Shown: piece by piece, positions 1 to 9,661 of the stretch | Position numbering within the stretch: the stretch's first letter is position 1 | Layout of the letters: every line of letters starts with the position of its first letter | Source: Legionella birminghamensis | GTDB taxonomy: Bacteria > Pseudomonadota > Gammaproteobacteria > Legionellales > Legionellaceae | Assembly: GCF_900452515.1 (NCBI RefSeq) | Contig: NZ_UGNW01000001.1 | Coordinates: forward strand, 1,922,001-1,986,000 | Direction of reading: 5' to 3' | DNA length: 64,000 nt | Position numbers and translations under genes: made by a program | The notes under the pieces: model-generated | The model's input: the letters and a program-made list of their open reading frames with translations, nothing else | Database searches by the model: none | What the model was told of the DNA's origin: nothing

Positions 1-56
1 GGATGATTCATAAATTCTTGTTGTTTAGAATCAATGTAAGCTTGTATAGTTTTCAT
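1..56 (-). CDS. 5' end of an unidentified gene, cut by the window edge
   Basis: Only the first 18 codons are present, reading MKTIQAYIDSKQQEFMNH. The start is supported by a strong ribosome-binding site (GGAGG, complement of 62-67) five bases before the ATG at 56-54. The short N-terminus with an early helix and a KQQEF-type segment resembles the start of some M20-family peptidases, but this is far too little to assign a function. It lies downstream of the kynurenine monooxygenase gene on the same strand, with about 300 bp between them. Confidence 0.55.
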   Translation of the reverse strand, partial: MKTIQAYIDSKQQEFMNH

Positions 57-112
57 GGCTGCCTCCGAGGCATTAAAATTTTGTTGGACAGTTATCACAT
101 TGCAGCCGGCAT

Positions 113-142
113 GCCAGATTTTTGTCTGCCTGGCTTTTTTTT
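113..142 (+). terminator. possible hairpin followed by a T run
   Basis: GCCAG at 113-117 can pair with CTGGC at 130-134 and is followed by eight T residues. On the plus strand this has the form of an intrinsic terminator, but no plus-strand gene is seen before it, so it may be incidental. The rest of 57-354 shows no gene. Confidence 0.25.
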
Positions 143-354
143 GATCAAATCATGGCGAAGTTGTATTTATGTAGTTGAATCAATTGGTTATTGGTAAAAA
201 TGATGATATGTCTAGGGGAACTGGACTTACAGGAATTGTTCCTTCCATTTTTAAAAGGCAAGCATAAACCTCGAGAAGCGACAAAAAATTGTCCTCGATT
301 CACTTGAAAATGACATTTTTTTGACCTGACACCCTTTCTTTTTTCATGTTTTTT

Positions 355-1707
355 TTAAAAAAGGCTCAGGTTCGCCAATTTTTTGTCATACTGATCCATC
401 AGTTTATCGGTTTCATTCCAATCTATATTGCTAATCTCCCTGGTGCTTGCGCATATAGTTTCAAGTAACTCTCTCTGCAACACGCCTATGGCTTGCGCCT
501 GAGCATAAGGCGTATTGGTGAACATAACCAATACATGTTTGGAGACATAAACATCGGGATAATGGTGCATGAGCTCCTGTTCAAGTCTCTTCTTCAAATT
601 AAAATGCTCATCTCGAATATCAGTCTGGATTTCATGATAATTATCCATCGACATCATAGATACCGCATCGGTATTCGGTTTTCGTAAGTTATAAAAAGCA
701 GGCATTACTTTTTCCCAATTATCCCGGTATTGATTCAACAGCTGATCCAATACCCTGCAATCTTCAAAGCCGCAATTCATTCCCTGACCAAAAAATGGAA
801 CAATCCCATGGGCTGCATCACCAATCAAAAGGCAGTGATCCTGATAATGCCAGGGCTCACAGCGAATAGTACTCATATTGCCGGTAGGATGTCCCAGGAA
901 CTCGCCAAGCAGATCAGGCATTGCCTCGAATGCATCAGGAAATGACTCCTTAAAAAACTGATTAATTTTCAATTCACTATCGAGTTCTGAAAAACTGTTT
1001 TTACCGTGCTGGGGCAAAAATAATGAGCCGGTTATGGAATCATCTGTATTAGGATTCCCCAGAAGCAGATAGGAATCTCTTGGCCAAAGATGTAAATGCT
1101 CGGCCACGAAATGCTGATCTGTTTGATTGCTTATTGATAACTCCTTGTAGCCATAAGGTAAAAAGTTTCGCGTGGCTTTTATTTTGTCCTGCTGCGACAT
1201 GGTTCGACGAACGAAAGATGAAGCACCATCTGCGCCAATCAGTAGTTCATAATGGATAATCATCGGTTTTCCATGCTGCTGAAAATAAATGATTTTTTTA
1301 TCCAAATCCAAATCGATTGTCTTCATTTCAAAATGCTGGTGAATACGTGGATTTTTGGCGGCCTCATCCAATAAAAGATTATTGAGTTCGTTTCGCTGCA
1401 CCGCATTGATGTATTCTTCTGGATGCCGGCCAAAAGACTGGTATTTTATTTCACCGTTTTGTTCATGGATAGCCCGAGCACGCATAGGCACTAACAGTTT
1501 TTTAACTGTTTCAAATAAACCTATTTCGGTAAGACTGGTCAGCCCCCGGCAAGACATGGCCAAATTAATCGAGCGCCCTTTATCAGTCAGGGAAATCCGC
1601 GGATCGGGCCGGGCTTCGTATATATCTACTTCATATCCCCTTCTTGCAAGATAAAGGGATAACAACGTACCAACTAGCCCAGAACCAATTAGAGTTATTT
1701 TTCTCAT
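355..1707 (-). CDS. kmo: kynurenine 3-monooxygenase (FAD-dependent)
   Basis: This flavin monooxygenase hydroxylates L-kynurenine to 3-hydroxykynurenine in tryptophan degradation or de novo quinolinate/NAD synthesis. Seen: an N-terminal dinucleotide-binding motif GSGLVG (about residues 8-13) followed by an acidic strand end, the FAD/NADPH segment LLIGADGASS in the middle, and the second FAD motif GDAAHGIVPFFGQGMN near residue 297. The length of 450 residues suits the family. An ATG eight codons upstream (1731) is open, but the start at 1707 has AGGAG seven bases before it and begins directly with the Rossmann strand, so it is preferred. No other kynurenine-pathway gene is visible beside it. 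Confidence 0.9.
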   Translation of the reverse strand: MRKITLIGSGLVGTLLSLYLARRGYEVDIYEARPDPRISLTDKGRSINLAMSCRGLTSLTEIGLFETVKKLLVPMRARAIHEQNGEIKYQSFGRHPEEYINAVQRNELNNLLLDEAAKNPRIHQHFEMKTIDLDLDKKIIYFQQHGKPMIIHYELLIGADGASSFVRRTMSQQDKIKATRNFLPYGYKELSISNQTDQHFVAEHLHLWPRDSYLLLGNPNTDDSITGSLFLPQHGKNSFSELDSELKINQFFKESFPDAFEAMPDLLGEFLGHPTGNMSTIRCEPWHYQDHCLLIGDAAHGIVPFFGQGMNCGFEDCRVLDQLLNQYRDNWEKVMPAFYNLRKPNTDAVSMMSMDNYHEIQTDIRDEHFNLKKRLEQELMHHYPDVYVSKHVLVMFTNTPYAQAQAIGVLQRELLETICASTREISNIDWNETDKLMDQYDKKLANLSLF

Positions 1708-1973
1708 GCGCAATCTCCTGAATACCACCAATGATAATCGTACATACTGCTACATCCAGGAAACATTAATATTTCAATGCCTCAAGCAAATAGCATGGAA
1801 TACATATTAAAAGCTTAAAGGCATCATCTACGTCTTAATTAATCATTACGGCCTCATATAAATACAATACGCAGGACAAATTCCTGACGATTAAATTTGA
1901 ATGTGCAAAAGCTATACCAGATATTGGGGATAACTGAGATGTAACGGATTTCATTTGTGAGGAAGTCCCAGAC

Positions 1974-4274
1974 CTAAAAAGTATCGAAGAAATCTTTCAG
2001 GTCTTCCGGTTTTTGAGGGGGTTTGAACAGGTAGCCCTGGGCATAATCACAACCGTGTTTGATAATGAAATTTTTCTGTAATTCGGTTTCAACTCCTTCA
2101 GCCAGGACTTCAAGATTTAAACTGTGCCCCAGATTAATAATCGCTCTGGCAATGGCTGCATCATTTTGATCATTCACCAATTCGCTGATAAATGAGCGAT
2201 CAATCTTCAGCTTGTCTACCGGGAATTGTTTCAGATAGGACAAACTGGAATACCCGGTTCCAAAATCATCAATAACCAGTTTCGCACCCATATCTTTAAG
2301 CTGATACATTGTCTCAACTGCATGGTCGACATCATCTACCAATAAACTTTCAGTTAACTCAAGCTCAAGGTATTTTGCTGAAAGGCCTGTTTTGACAAGA
2401 ATCTCTGCCACTGTATCCGGTAATCGGGTCTGGCGAAACTGTCGGCCTGAAATATTGACAGCAACGCTGATGTCCTTATAACCCTGGCTGTGCCATTTTT
2501 TTATCTGCACACAGGCCTCTTCCAATACCCATTTGCCAATATCAATAATGAGGCCGTTTTCTTCAGCCATGCCAATGAAATCAATAGGAGAAACTGCGCC
2601 CAGTAAATGACTATTCCAGCGAATCAATGCCTCCACCCCAACGATAGACTGATGCCTTAGATCAATCAGCGGCTGATACATCAAATTGAATTCACCTCTT
2701 TTCAATGCATCACGCAGCGCATTATCCAATTGCATACGGTTAATTACCCGTCGATTCATTTCAGGCTCAAATACACGATAGCTATTGCGGCCGCTGTCTT
2801 TAGCATGATACATCGATAAATCGGCATTTTTCATGAGGGATTCATAATCAAGCCCGTCTTTTGGATAAAAACTGATTCCGATACTGCCGGTTATTTTCAG
2901 GCTGTGCTGATCCACCTGAAATGGTTTCTCAATCATATGCAAAAGCTCCTGAGCCATTTGCTGTGCCTGAGTTTCATTGGCTATATCCTGCAAGAGAATG
3001 ACAAACTCATCCCCTCCAAGGCGTGCGACTGTATCAAAATCATTGGTTGCAATCAGCAGTCGATTGGATACAGCCTGCAATAATTTATCGCCGACACTGT
3101 GGCCCAGGGTATCATTGGTCATTTTGAAACGATCTAAATCCAAAAATAAAAAAGCGAGGATATTTCCTTTTTTTCTGGCCTGAAGGATTGCCTGCTCAAC
3201 CCTGTCCATAAGTAACACACGGTTAGGCAGTTCAGTCAGTGAATCATGCGTTGCCTGGCGCACGAGCTGTCTTTCCATTTCACGGCGCTGCGTAATGTCG
3301 TTCACAATACAAACATAATGACGAATCTTGCCAAAAGAGTCGCTGACTGGCGCCACACTCAGCTCACACCAGAATAATTCGCCTCCCCGCCTGTAACTTT
3401 CGAGTTCGACCGTTTCTTCCCTTAATTCCCGTATAGCCAGTTCAATGCGCTTTTGATTGACGTGATCCGTTTTAGTCCCTTGCAGATGTGCCAGATTTTG
3501 GCCTAAGGTCTGCTTTTCGGAATAACCTGTAATCCGTTCAAATGCCTTATTGACATAAATAATAGGCTGATTGGGTTTGGTAATATCAATGATTGCCACA
3601 CCATGCGTACTGGCTTCGATTGCTCGTTCACGAATGCGCAGTTCTTCATCGGCCATCCGCTTTTGAGTGACATCGCGAAAACTGTAGACCCGGCCAACTA
3701 TCTCTGATCCAATCCGTTGCGGCTGAGTATAGCGTTCGAAAATTCGCCCATCCTTAAAATGAAGAACAGGCAATTCGCCCTCCCAATCAGGATTTTCATA
3801 TAGATACTGCACATCCGCGATGACCGATGCCGGATTACTCAGCTGTTGCAGAATGTACTCAAAGCCGATACTTTCAGTACCGGATTCAAGCATATGTGAA
3901 GGGATCCGCCACATCTCGACAAATTTCTGATTCCAGTCAACCACCTGCCCCTTACCGTTTACCATCATAATGCCGTCAGCCGTCGATTCCAGTGTGGCGC
4001 GTAATAGCGAAAGTGATTTTTCAAGCTCCACATTCTTTTCAAGAATGTCATTGGGGGTGTTGATTTTAATATTGTCGGATAATGGCGCCTGAATCGAGCG
4101 TTGAAACTCGGGTTGATTATGGTACCATCGCTCCAGAAGTGAAGACAGATTAGGCGTTAAGCTCGGTATTCCCAATTCTTCGCAAACATTGGTCAGAGAT
4201 GGTTCGCGTCCCTTTTTCTTAACTTTTTCTGCTGCTAAGGCAACTTTGTGATAATCTATTTCTTGCCTGCGCAT
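1974..4274 (-). CDS. PAS-PAS-GGDEF-EAL cyclic-di-GMP regulator with an N-terminal helical domain
   Basis: The 766-residue protein should control cyclic-di-GMP. Order: an N-terminal helical segment of about 60 residues that resembles the KfrA-type DNA-binding N-terminus, a short coiled linker, PAS 1 (about 90-205), PAS 2 with its PAC tail (about 210-335), GGDEF (about 340-500) and EAL (about 515-766). The cyclase signature is intact (RLGGDEF at 418-424). The phosphodiesterase residues also look intact: EAL at 548-550, ELTESLL, DDFGTGYSSL, KIDRSF and AEGVE. Both activities are therefore possible. There is no signal peptide or membrane segment, so it is cytoplasmic. GAGGG precedes the ATG by a few bases. 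Confidence 0.93.
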   Translation of the reverse strand: MRRQEIDYHKVALAAEKVKKKGREPSLTNVCEELGIPSLTPNLSSLLERWYHNQPEFQRSIQAPLSDNIKINTPNDILEKNVELEKSLSLLRATLESTADGIMMVNGKGQVVDWNQKFVEMWRIPSHMLESGTESIGFEYILQQLSNPASVIADVQYLYENPDWEGELPVLHFKDGRIFERYTQPQRIGSEIVGRVYSFRDVTQKRMADEELRIRERAIEASTHGVAIIDITKPNQPIIYVNKAFERITGYSEKQTLGQNLAHLQGTKTDHVNQKRIELAIRELREETVELESYRRGGELFWCELSVAPVSDSFGKIRHYVCIVNDITQRREMERQLVRQATHDSLTELPNRVLLMDRVEQAILQARKKGNILAFLFLDLDRFKMTNDTLGHSVGDKLLQAVSNRLLIATNDFDTVARLGGDEFVILLQDIANETQAQQMAQELLHMIEKPFQVDQHSLKITGSIGISFYPKDGLDYESLMKNADLSMYHAKDSGRNSYRVFEPEMNRRVINRMQLDNALRDALKRGEFNLMYQPLIDLRHQSIVGVEALIRWNSHLLGAVSPIDFIGMAEENGLIIDIGKWVLEEACVQIKKWHSQGYKDISVAVNISGRQFRQTRLPDTVAEILVKTGLSAKYLELELTESLLVDDVDHAVETMYQLKDMGAKLVIDDFGTGYSSLSYLKQFPVDKLKIDRSFISELVNDQNDAAIARAIINLGHSLNLEVLAEGVETELQKNFIIKHGCDYAQGYLFKPPQKPEDLKDFFDTF

Positions 4275-4411
4275 GGATCCCTCACTAGAATGACTCTTTT
4301 CAATTAGTGTCTTTCTTGGAGACTAAGAAAGGCAGCCTATTCATATTTAACTAAATTATATACGCGGTTGCCAGATTTTGCATAACCAAACAGATCAATA
4401 AGGAATTCATT

Positions 4412-5563
4412 ATGGGATCCAGACATTTTAATACCCGGGCAATTCATGCAGGCCAACATCCCGATCCATCAACGGGCGCTGTGATGACACCTATTTATAC
4501 TACATCAACCTATAAACAATCTGCGCCGGGAATTCATCAGGGCTATGAATATTCAAGGACTCACAACCCCACCCGTTTCGCTTATGAGGGCTGTGTCGCC
4601 AGTCTGGAATCCGGCCAGAGGGGCTTTGCCTTTGCTTCCGGGATGGCTGCTATCAATACAATCGTGGATATACTCGATGCTGGCGATCATGTAATTGCAA
4701 TGAATGATCTCTACGGCGGCACTTTTAGACTTTTTGACAAGGTTAAAACACGAACTTCAAATTTAAGTTTTTCCTTCGTGGACATGACTAGTCTTGAAGC
4801 AGTTGAAGCAGCCATCAGACCGGAAACACGCATGATTTGGCTGGAAACCCCTTCAAACCCCATGCTAATGCTGGCAAATTTGCGGAAAATAGCAGCCCTT
4901 GCCAAAAAGCACGGACTTATTGCAGTAGCGGATAATACCTTTGCTACCCCCTGGATCCAACGGCCTCTGGAATATGGCTTTGATATTGTTATTCATTCAG
5001 CAACCAAATATCTAAATGGGCATTCCGATATTGTCAGCGGCGTAGTGGTTGTAGGTGATAATCCCGAGCTGATTGAAAAAATGGCTTTTCTTCAAAATTC
5101 CTGTGGGGGTATTGCCAGCCCCTTTGACAGTTTTATGGTGTTAAGAAGCCTTAAAACCTTACCGCTGCGCATGCAGCGGCATTGCGAGAATGCAAAATAT
5201 CTGGCTCAATGGCTGGAAAAACACCCTAAAGTAGATAAAGTGATTTATCCTGGCCTTGAAAGCCATCCACAGCATGCGCTTGCAAAAGAGCAGATGGAAG
5301 ACTTTGGGGGGATGATATCGATTGTCTTGCATGGCGATCTTAATTTTGCCACGCGTTTTTTGTCTCGCTGTGAGCTTTTTACATTGGCTGAAAGTCTGGG
5401 CGGTGTTGAGAGTCTGATCGAACACCCCGCTATTATGACACACGCCTCCGTGCCCTATGAAACCCGTCAGCAATTGGGTATAGTCGATGGCTTTGTTCGC
5501 CTCTCAGTAGGAATTGAGTATATCGATGATTTGATTGCTGATCTTGCTTTTGCATTGGATTAA
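4412..5563 (+). CDS. cystathionine gamma-synthase/gamma-lyase family PLP enzyme
   Basis: This trans-sulfuration enzyme either makes cystathionine from an acylated homoserine and cysteine or cleaves it. Seen: the Cys/Met-metabolism PLP fold, ETPSNPML, the PLP-binding lysine in HSATKYLNGHSD (K199, close to K198 of E. coli MetB), SLGGVESLIEHPA and a conserved C-terminal VRLSVGIE. The 383-residue length fits MetB/CGL. Sequence features visible here do not separate synthase from lyase. AAGGA lies before the ATG. Its stop overlaps the first possible ATG of the acyltransferase gene by one base, so the two are probably co-transcribed. Confidence 0.88.
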   Translation: MGSRHFNTRAIHAGQHPDPSTGAVMTPIYTTSTYKQSAPGIHQGYEYSRTHNPTRFAYEGCVASLESGQRGFAFASGMAAINTIVDILDAGDHVIAMNDLYGGTFRLFDKVKTRTSNLSFSFVDMTSLEAVEAAIRPETRMIWLETPSNPMLMLANLRKIAALAKKHGLIAVADNTFATPWIQRPLEYGFDIVIHSATKYLNGHSDIVSGVVVVGDNPELIEKMAFLQNSCGGIASPFDSFMVLRSLKTLPLRMQRHCENAKYLAQWLEKHPKVDKVIYPGLESHPQHALAKEQMEDFGGMISIVLHGDLNFATRFLSRCELFTLAESLGGVESLIEHPAIMTHASVPYETRQQLGIVDGFVRLSVGIEYIDDLIADLAFALD

Positions 5564-5574
5564 TGGAATTGATT

Positions 5575-6570
5575 ATGAAAAAAGATTCAAAACTAAATCA
5601 ATTGAGGGCTATCTTCGCCCTTATTGTCTTGATAGTTTCAACGAGTATTTGCTTTATCCCAATATTTTTTCTCGGACTATTGAAGTTAATACCCCACCAC
5701 AATTGGCGGCTTTTCTGTGGCCGCTGGATCGATGCGATGGTGATGTGCTGGTGTGATCTCAATAATGCTTACATCAATCATATAGTTCCCCATAAATGGG
5801 AGGTGACCGGCTTTAATCAATTCGATATTCAACAGGCTTATCTCCTTGTTGCAAACCATCAAAGCTGGCTCGATATTGTTTTAATGCACCGCCTGTTTAA
5901 CCGCAAAATTCCCGTAATCAAGTTTTTTATTAAAGACCAGCTTAAATGGGTTCCCTTGCTGGGTTTTGCCTGGTGGGCAATGGGCTGTCCTTTTATGAAA
6001 CGCTATAGCAAGGCGTACCTGGAGAAAAACCCTCATAAAAAGGGCAAAGATCTGGAAGCGACTAAAAAAGCCATTCATTCCTTCCAGGGGCAACCCGTAA
6101 CCATTGCCAATTTTGTGGAGGGCACCCGCTTCACCCCCGCCAAAAAAGCACTTCAAGGTTCTGAATACCGTCACTTGCTTCGCCCTAAAGCAGGCGGCAT
6201 TAGTTTCGTGATTGGATCAATGGGATCACAAATTCATAAACTTCTGGATCTCAGCATTGTCTATGCTGAAAAAAAGCATTCTTTATGGGATTTCTTGTGT
6301 GGCAGAGTCAGCAGGATCCGCGTACATCTGCGAGAAATTGAAATTCCTGAGCAGTTTATTAGCGATAAATTAACCGAGAATGATTTACAGGACGAGTTTA
6401 AAACCTGGCTTAATCAGCAATGGCAGATTAAAGATCAGCTTATTGAAAACATAAAAAATCAATGGGCAGCAGAGGAATCCCAGGCTGCCCATGTCCAGGC
6501 AATCAGGCCAACCCCTGGTAAAAGCTCAGGTACCAGTCAACGAATCGGCGTATCCCCTCCTGATAATTGA
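5575..6570 (+). CDS. YihG-like lysophospholipid acyltransferase
   Basis: Inner-membrane PlsC-family acyltransferase predicted to acylate lysophosphatidic acid or a related lysophospholipid. Seen: one N-terminal hydrophobic segment (about residues 10-35), the catalytic HX4D motif in NHQSWLD near residue 94, and the acceptor-binding FVEGTRF near residue 180. An ATG at 5563 overlaps the previous stop, whereas the ATG at 5575 begins with the lysine-rich MKKDSK typical before a membrane helix, so 5575 is chosen. The last 68 bases run antisense to the end of the epimerase gene. The final residues are Ser/Pro-rich and probably non-essential. Confidence 0.82.
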   Translation: MKKDSKLNQLRAIFALIVLIVSTSICFIPIFFLGLLKLIPHHNWRLFCGRWIDAMVMCWCDLNNAYINHIVPHKWEVTGFNQFDIQQAYLLVANHQSWLDIVLMHRLFNRKIPVIKFFIKDQLKWVPLLGFAWWAMGCPFMKRYSKAYLEKNPHKKGKDLEATKKAIHSFQGQPVTIANFVEGTRFTPAKKALQGSEYRHLLRPKAGGISFVIGSMGSQIHKLLDLSIVYAEKKHSLWDFLCGRVSRIRVHLREIEIPEQFISDKLTENDLQDEFKTWLNQQWQIKDQLIENIKNQWAAEESQAAHVQAIRPTPGKSSGTSQRIGVSPPDN

Positions 6571-7516
6571 TGGAGGGTTGATAGGCAAGCTCTGACTGTA
6601 GACGGCTGGTATCCGCATTCGTAGAAACCACATCACCCTTCTGCATGGGCAGAAAGTTTTTTATGGCTTTTTTATCCAAAGCGGACTCTAAAGCTTCCAC
6701 ATAGTCCAAAAGGTTAACTGGATTACCACAGCCGATATTATAAACCCGATAGGGAGCAGCACTGCTTGCCGGATCGGGCGAATAGCCGGACCAGTCAGGA
6801 TTCGACTCTGCAATCTGATCGACTGCCCTGGAAACACCCTCCACAATATCATCAATATAAGTAAAATCTCGCTGCATTTCTCCATTATTGTAAATATCAA
6901 TGGCAACGCCAGCCAGAATATCGCGTGTGAATGAAAAAAAAGCCATGTCGGGTCTTCCCCAGGGGCCATACACGGTAAAGAACCGAAGGCCAGTCGTTGG
7001 CAAATTAAACAGATTCGAGTAAGAATGTGCAATAAGCTCATTGGCTTTTTTACTGGCAGCATAGATAGTGAGTGGATGATTGGCAGCATCCCCTTCTTTA
7101 TAAGGCTGGGAAAGATTTGCCCCATAGACCGAACTGGTGGAGGCATACACCAGATGCTCCACTTTCTGCTGTCGGCAGGCCTCCACAATATTGGTAAAGC
7201 CAAGCATATTCGATTGCGCATACAACTGTGGATTAACCAGGGAATAACGAACGCCAGCCTGAGCAGCCAGATTAACAACCCGCTGCGGCTCCTCCGTTTT
7301 AAAAACCTGATTTAAAGCTTCCATATCACATATATCAAGCTGATAAAATGAAAAGTTGGGGTATTGCTGCAAAAGCTCAAGCCTGGCCAGCTTCAGCCGG
7401 ACATCATAATAATCATTCAGATTATCAATGCCAATAACAGTATCGCCTTTTTCAAGGCGGTATTTTGCCAAATGAAATCCGATAAACCCGGCAGCCCCAG
7501 TTATTAGAATACGCAC
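6503..7516 (-). CDS. NAD-dependent epimerase, UDP-glucuronate 4-epimerase type
   Basis: A short-chain dehydrogenase of the extended type acting on a nucleotide sugar. Seen: the NAD motif GAAGFIG (residues 7-13), NLNDYYDVRLKLARL, which is characteristic of UDP-glucuronate epimerases (LpsL/CapI type), STSSVYG, the catalytic YAASK near residue 155 and RFFTVYGPWGRPDMA. Translation appears to begin at GTG (7516): the nearby ATG at 7518 is out of frame and the GTG places the first strand MRILITGAAG exactly at the N-terminus. A role in surface polysaccharide precursor supply is inferred. Its 3' end overlaps the acyltransferase gene convergently. Confidence 0.87.
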   Translation of the reverse strand: MRILITGAAGFIGFHLAKYRLEKGDTVIGIDNLNDYYDVRLKLARLELLQQYPNFSFYQLDICDMEALNQVFKTEEPQRVVNLAAQAGVRYSLVNPQLYAQSNMLGFTNIVEACRQQKVEHLVYASTSSVYGANLSQPYKEGDAANHPLTIYAASKKANELIAHSYSNLFNLPTTGLRFFTVYGPWGRPDMAFFSFTRDILAGVAIDIYNNGEMQRDFTYIDDIVEGVSRAVDQIAESNPDWSGYSPDPASSAAPYRVYNIGCGNPVNLLDYVEALESALDKKAIKNFLPMQKGDVVSTNADTSRLQSELAYQPSINYQEGIRRFVDWYLSFYQGLA

Positions 7517-7601
7517 ATTTAATCCATTTGTGAAAAGCTGACAGTATACCTCTAAGCCAGAAACAATATCAAAAGTTAAAATGCAGCTTCGCAGCGGGTT
7601 C

Positions 7602-7621
7602 GCTGGGCTTTACAGCCCAGC
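7602..7621 (+). repeat. short hairpin repeat, GCTGGGC...GCCCAGC
   Basis: A perfect 7-bp stem (7602-7608 with 7615-7621) closes a loop TTTACA and is followed by CTACA. The same hairpin with the same loop and tail recurs at 54230-54249, and nearly so, on the other strand, at 41363-41382. Here it lies just before dapD. Confidence 0.7.
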
Positions 7622-7668
7622 CTACAATGGATACTCTACATGAAGATTATTTTATAGAGATTAATAAC

Positions 7669-8490
7669 ATGAATTCTTTGCAGGGCATTATTGAGGATGC
7701 TTTTGAACAACGCCATACTTTAACCTCGCAAACAGCACCACGAGAAGTCGTTGAAGCGGTTCAGGAGGTGTTTAATGGTCTGGATACCGGACAATTGCGC
7801 GTTGCTGAAAAATCCGGTTCCGAATGGATTGTCCATCAATGGATTAAGAAAGCGGTTTTACTATCCTTCAAATTATATGAAAATCAAACCATTGAAGCAG
7901 GATTCTGTCAATTTTACGATAAGCTCCCATTGAAATTTACCCATTACAGCGATCAGGACTTTAAAAATACAGGAGTGCGCGTCGTTCCCCATGCCATGGT
8001 TCGTCAGGGCGCATTTATCGGTAAAAATACTATATTAATGCCCTCTTATGTAAATGTTGGCGCTTATATCGATGAAGGAACAATGATTGACACCTGGGCT
8101 ACTGTAGGCTCCTGTGCACAAATCGGTAAGAATGTGCATTTGTCAGGTGGGGCTGGTATCGGGGGTGTGCTTGAACCCTTGCAAGCCAATCCCACGATTA
8201 TTGAAGACGACTGTTTCATCGGTGCACGCTCTGAGGTTGTGGAGGGCGTTATTGTTGAGCGCGGTTCTGTCATATCCATGGGTGTCTACCTTGGGCAGAG
8301 CACAAGAATTTATAATCGGATGACAGGAAACATCAGCTATGGGCGCATTCCCGCCGGTTCTGTGGTTGTTTCCGGGAATCTACCTAGCGAAGATGGCAGC
8401 CATAGCCTTTACTGTGCGGTTATTGTAAAACAGGTCGATGAGAAAACCCGTTCGAAGGTCAGCGTTAATGAATTACTTCGGGATCTCTGA
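7669..8490 (+). CDS. dapD: 2,3,4,5-tetrahydropyridine-2,6-dicarboxylate N-succinyltransferase
   Basis: Succinylates tetrahydrodipicolinate in the lysine/meso-diaminopimelate pathway. Seen: N-terminal helical domain, then a left-handed beta-helix of hexapeptide repeats ([14 protein letters not shown] onward) and the conserved [11 protein letters not shown]. An ATG at 7627 would add 14 residues. The start at 7669 ([15 protein letters not shown]) aligns with the N-terminus of known DapD and gives 273 residues, the usual length. The upstream extension lies next to a repeat hairpin and is not needed. dapE begins two bases after the stop, so the two successive steps are encoded together. Confidence 0.94.
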   Translation: MNSLQGIIEDAFEQRHTLTSQTAPREVVEAVQEVFNGLDTGQLRVAEKSGSEWIVHQWIKKAVLLSFKLYENQTIEAGFCQFYDKLPLKFTHYSDQDFKNTGVRVVPHAMVRQGAFIGKNTILMPSYVNVGAYIDEGTMIDTWATVGSCAQIGKNVHLSGGAGIGGVLEPLQANPTIIEDDCFIGARSEVVEGVIVERGSVISMGVYLGQSTRIYNRMTGNISYGRIPAGSVVVSGNLPSEDGSHSLYCAVIVKQVDEKTRSKVSVNELLRDL

Positions 8491-8492
8491 AA

Positions 8493-9623
8493 ATGAGCTC
8501 AATCTATGAAATTCTCAGTGACTTAATTGAGCGCGAATCAATAACTCCCTTTGACGCGGGCTGTCAGGAGTCCATGCTCAACTATTTGAGCCACCTGGGA
8601 TTTACCTGCCATCCCTTTAATAATGGCCCGGTAAATAATTTTTTCGCCAGATACGGAATTAGCCCCCCCCTTCTTGTGTTTGCGGGACACACCGATGTAG
8701 TCCCCATTGGGAATGGCGCCCAATGGCAGACCCCTCCCTTTGAATTAACGCTCATTGGGGACAAACTTCATGGGCGCGGTACAGCCGATATGAAAGGGAG
8801 TCTGGCGGCAATGATGCTGGCTGCGAAGCGTTTTATCGATAAATTTCCTTCTTTTCCGGGGAGTCTTGGCTTTCTGATTACCAGCGGCGAGGAGGGTGAT
8901 TTGTTTCAGTTGGGAACTCCCTATGTGATGGAGGAGCTAAGCAAAAGCGATGTCAAGATTGACTATTGTATTGTAGGTGAACCATCCAGTACCGAACGAA
9001 TTGCCGATGTCATCAAAATCGGCCGCCGCGGTTCCCTCACTGGAAACCTGATTCTGCGCGGAAAACAGGGGCACGTGGCCTATCCTCATCTTGCCAGGAA
9101 TCCTATCCATCAAATAAGCCCTGCCCTGGCTGAACTGGCGTTGACGGAGTGGGATTGCGGCAACGAGCATTTTCCTCCGACTTCTTTTCAAATTACCGCC
9201 CTGCAATCCGGCGGGATTGCCTCCAATATTATCCCTGGCGACCTGTCGATGCAGTTTAACTTTCGATATTCAACTGAACAGACAGCGCAGGGCTTGCAGC
9301 GGCAGGTGATGAACATCTTTCAAAAGCATGCCTTAAGCCCCGAACTTGAATGGCGGATCAATGGGGAACCGTTTCTGACCAATCAGGGAAAACTCCTGGA
9401 TGCAACAGTGCATGCAATTGAAAAAGTTACCCATCATGTACCTGAACTCTCGACCAGTGGAGGTACTTCAGATGGCCGTTTCATTGCGCCTTATGGAGTG
9501 GAAGTGATCGAACTAGGGCCGGTAAACGCTACTATTCACCAGGTCAATGAATGTGTAAGCCTCTCGGACCTAGAGAAGCTTGCGGAGATTTATTATGGAA
9601 TTTGCGAACAGCTATTAATGTAG
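8493..9623 (+). CDS. dapE: succinyl-diaminopimelate desuccinylase
   Basis: Zinc hydrolase of the M20 family that removes succinate from N-succinyl-LL-diaminopimelate. Seen: GHTDVVPIG with the metal-binding His near residue 66, GRGTADMKGS with the bridging Asp, the catalytic Glu pair in TSGEEGD, the dimerisation-domain segment GNLILRGKQGHVAYPHLARNP, STSGGTSDGRF and NATIHQVNE at the C-terminus. The 376-residue length matches the family. It is cytoplasmic and follows dapD by two bases, almost certainly in one transcript. A perfect hairpin begins at its stop codon. Confidence 0.95.
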   Translation: MSSIYEILSDLIERESITPFDAGCQESMLNYLSHLGFTCHPFNNGPVNNFFARYGISPPLLVFAGHTDVVPIGNGAQWQTPPFELTLIGDKLHGRGTADMKGSLAAMMLAAKRFIDKFPSFPGSLGFLITSGEEGDLFQLGTPYVMEELSKSDVKIDYCIVGEPSSTERIADVIKIGRRGSLTGNLILRGKQGHVAYPHLARNPIHQISPALAELALTEWDCGNEHFPPTSFQITALQSGGIASNIIPGDLSMQFNFRYSTEQTAQGLQRQVMNIFQKHALSPELEWRINGEPFLTNQGKLLDATVHAIEKVTHHVPELSTSGGTSDGRFIAPYGVEVIELGPVNATIHQVNECVSLSDLEKLAEIYYGICEQLLM

Positions 9624-9652
9624 CCTTGATGATGCGCTGCGCTCATCAAGGC
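9623..9652. terminator. hairpin in a convergent spacer, CCTTGAT/ATCAAGG family
   Basis: A 10-bp perfect stem (9623-9632 with 9643-9652) closes a loop that itself contains GCGC pairs. It starts on the last base of the dapE stop and lies between convergent genes, so it may end transcription from both sides although there is no long T run. Related stems occur at 25282-25319 and 44621-44651. Confidence 0.5.
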
Positions 9653-9661
9653 CTCTACAGG

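Noticed and set aside
3-197. 64-residue plus-strand frame at the left edge
   Set aside because: It lies antisense to the start of a minus-strand gene with a strong ribosome-binding site and has no features of its own.
6688-7278. 196-residue frame on the same strand as the epimerase, shifted by one phase
   Set aside because: The epimerase frame is complete with all family motifs, so this is not evidence of a frameshift.
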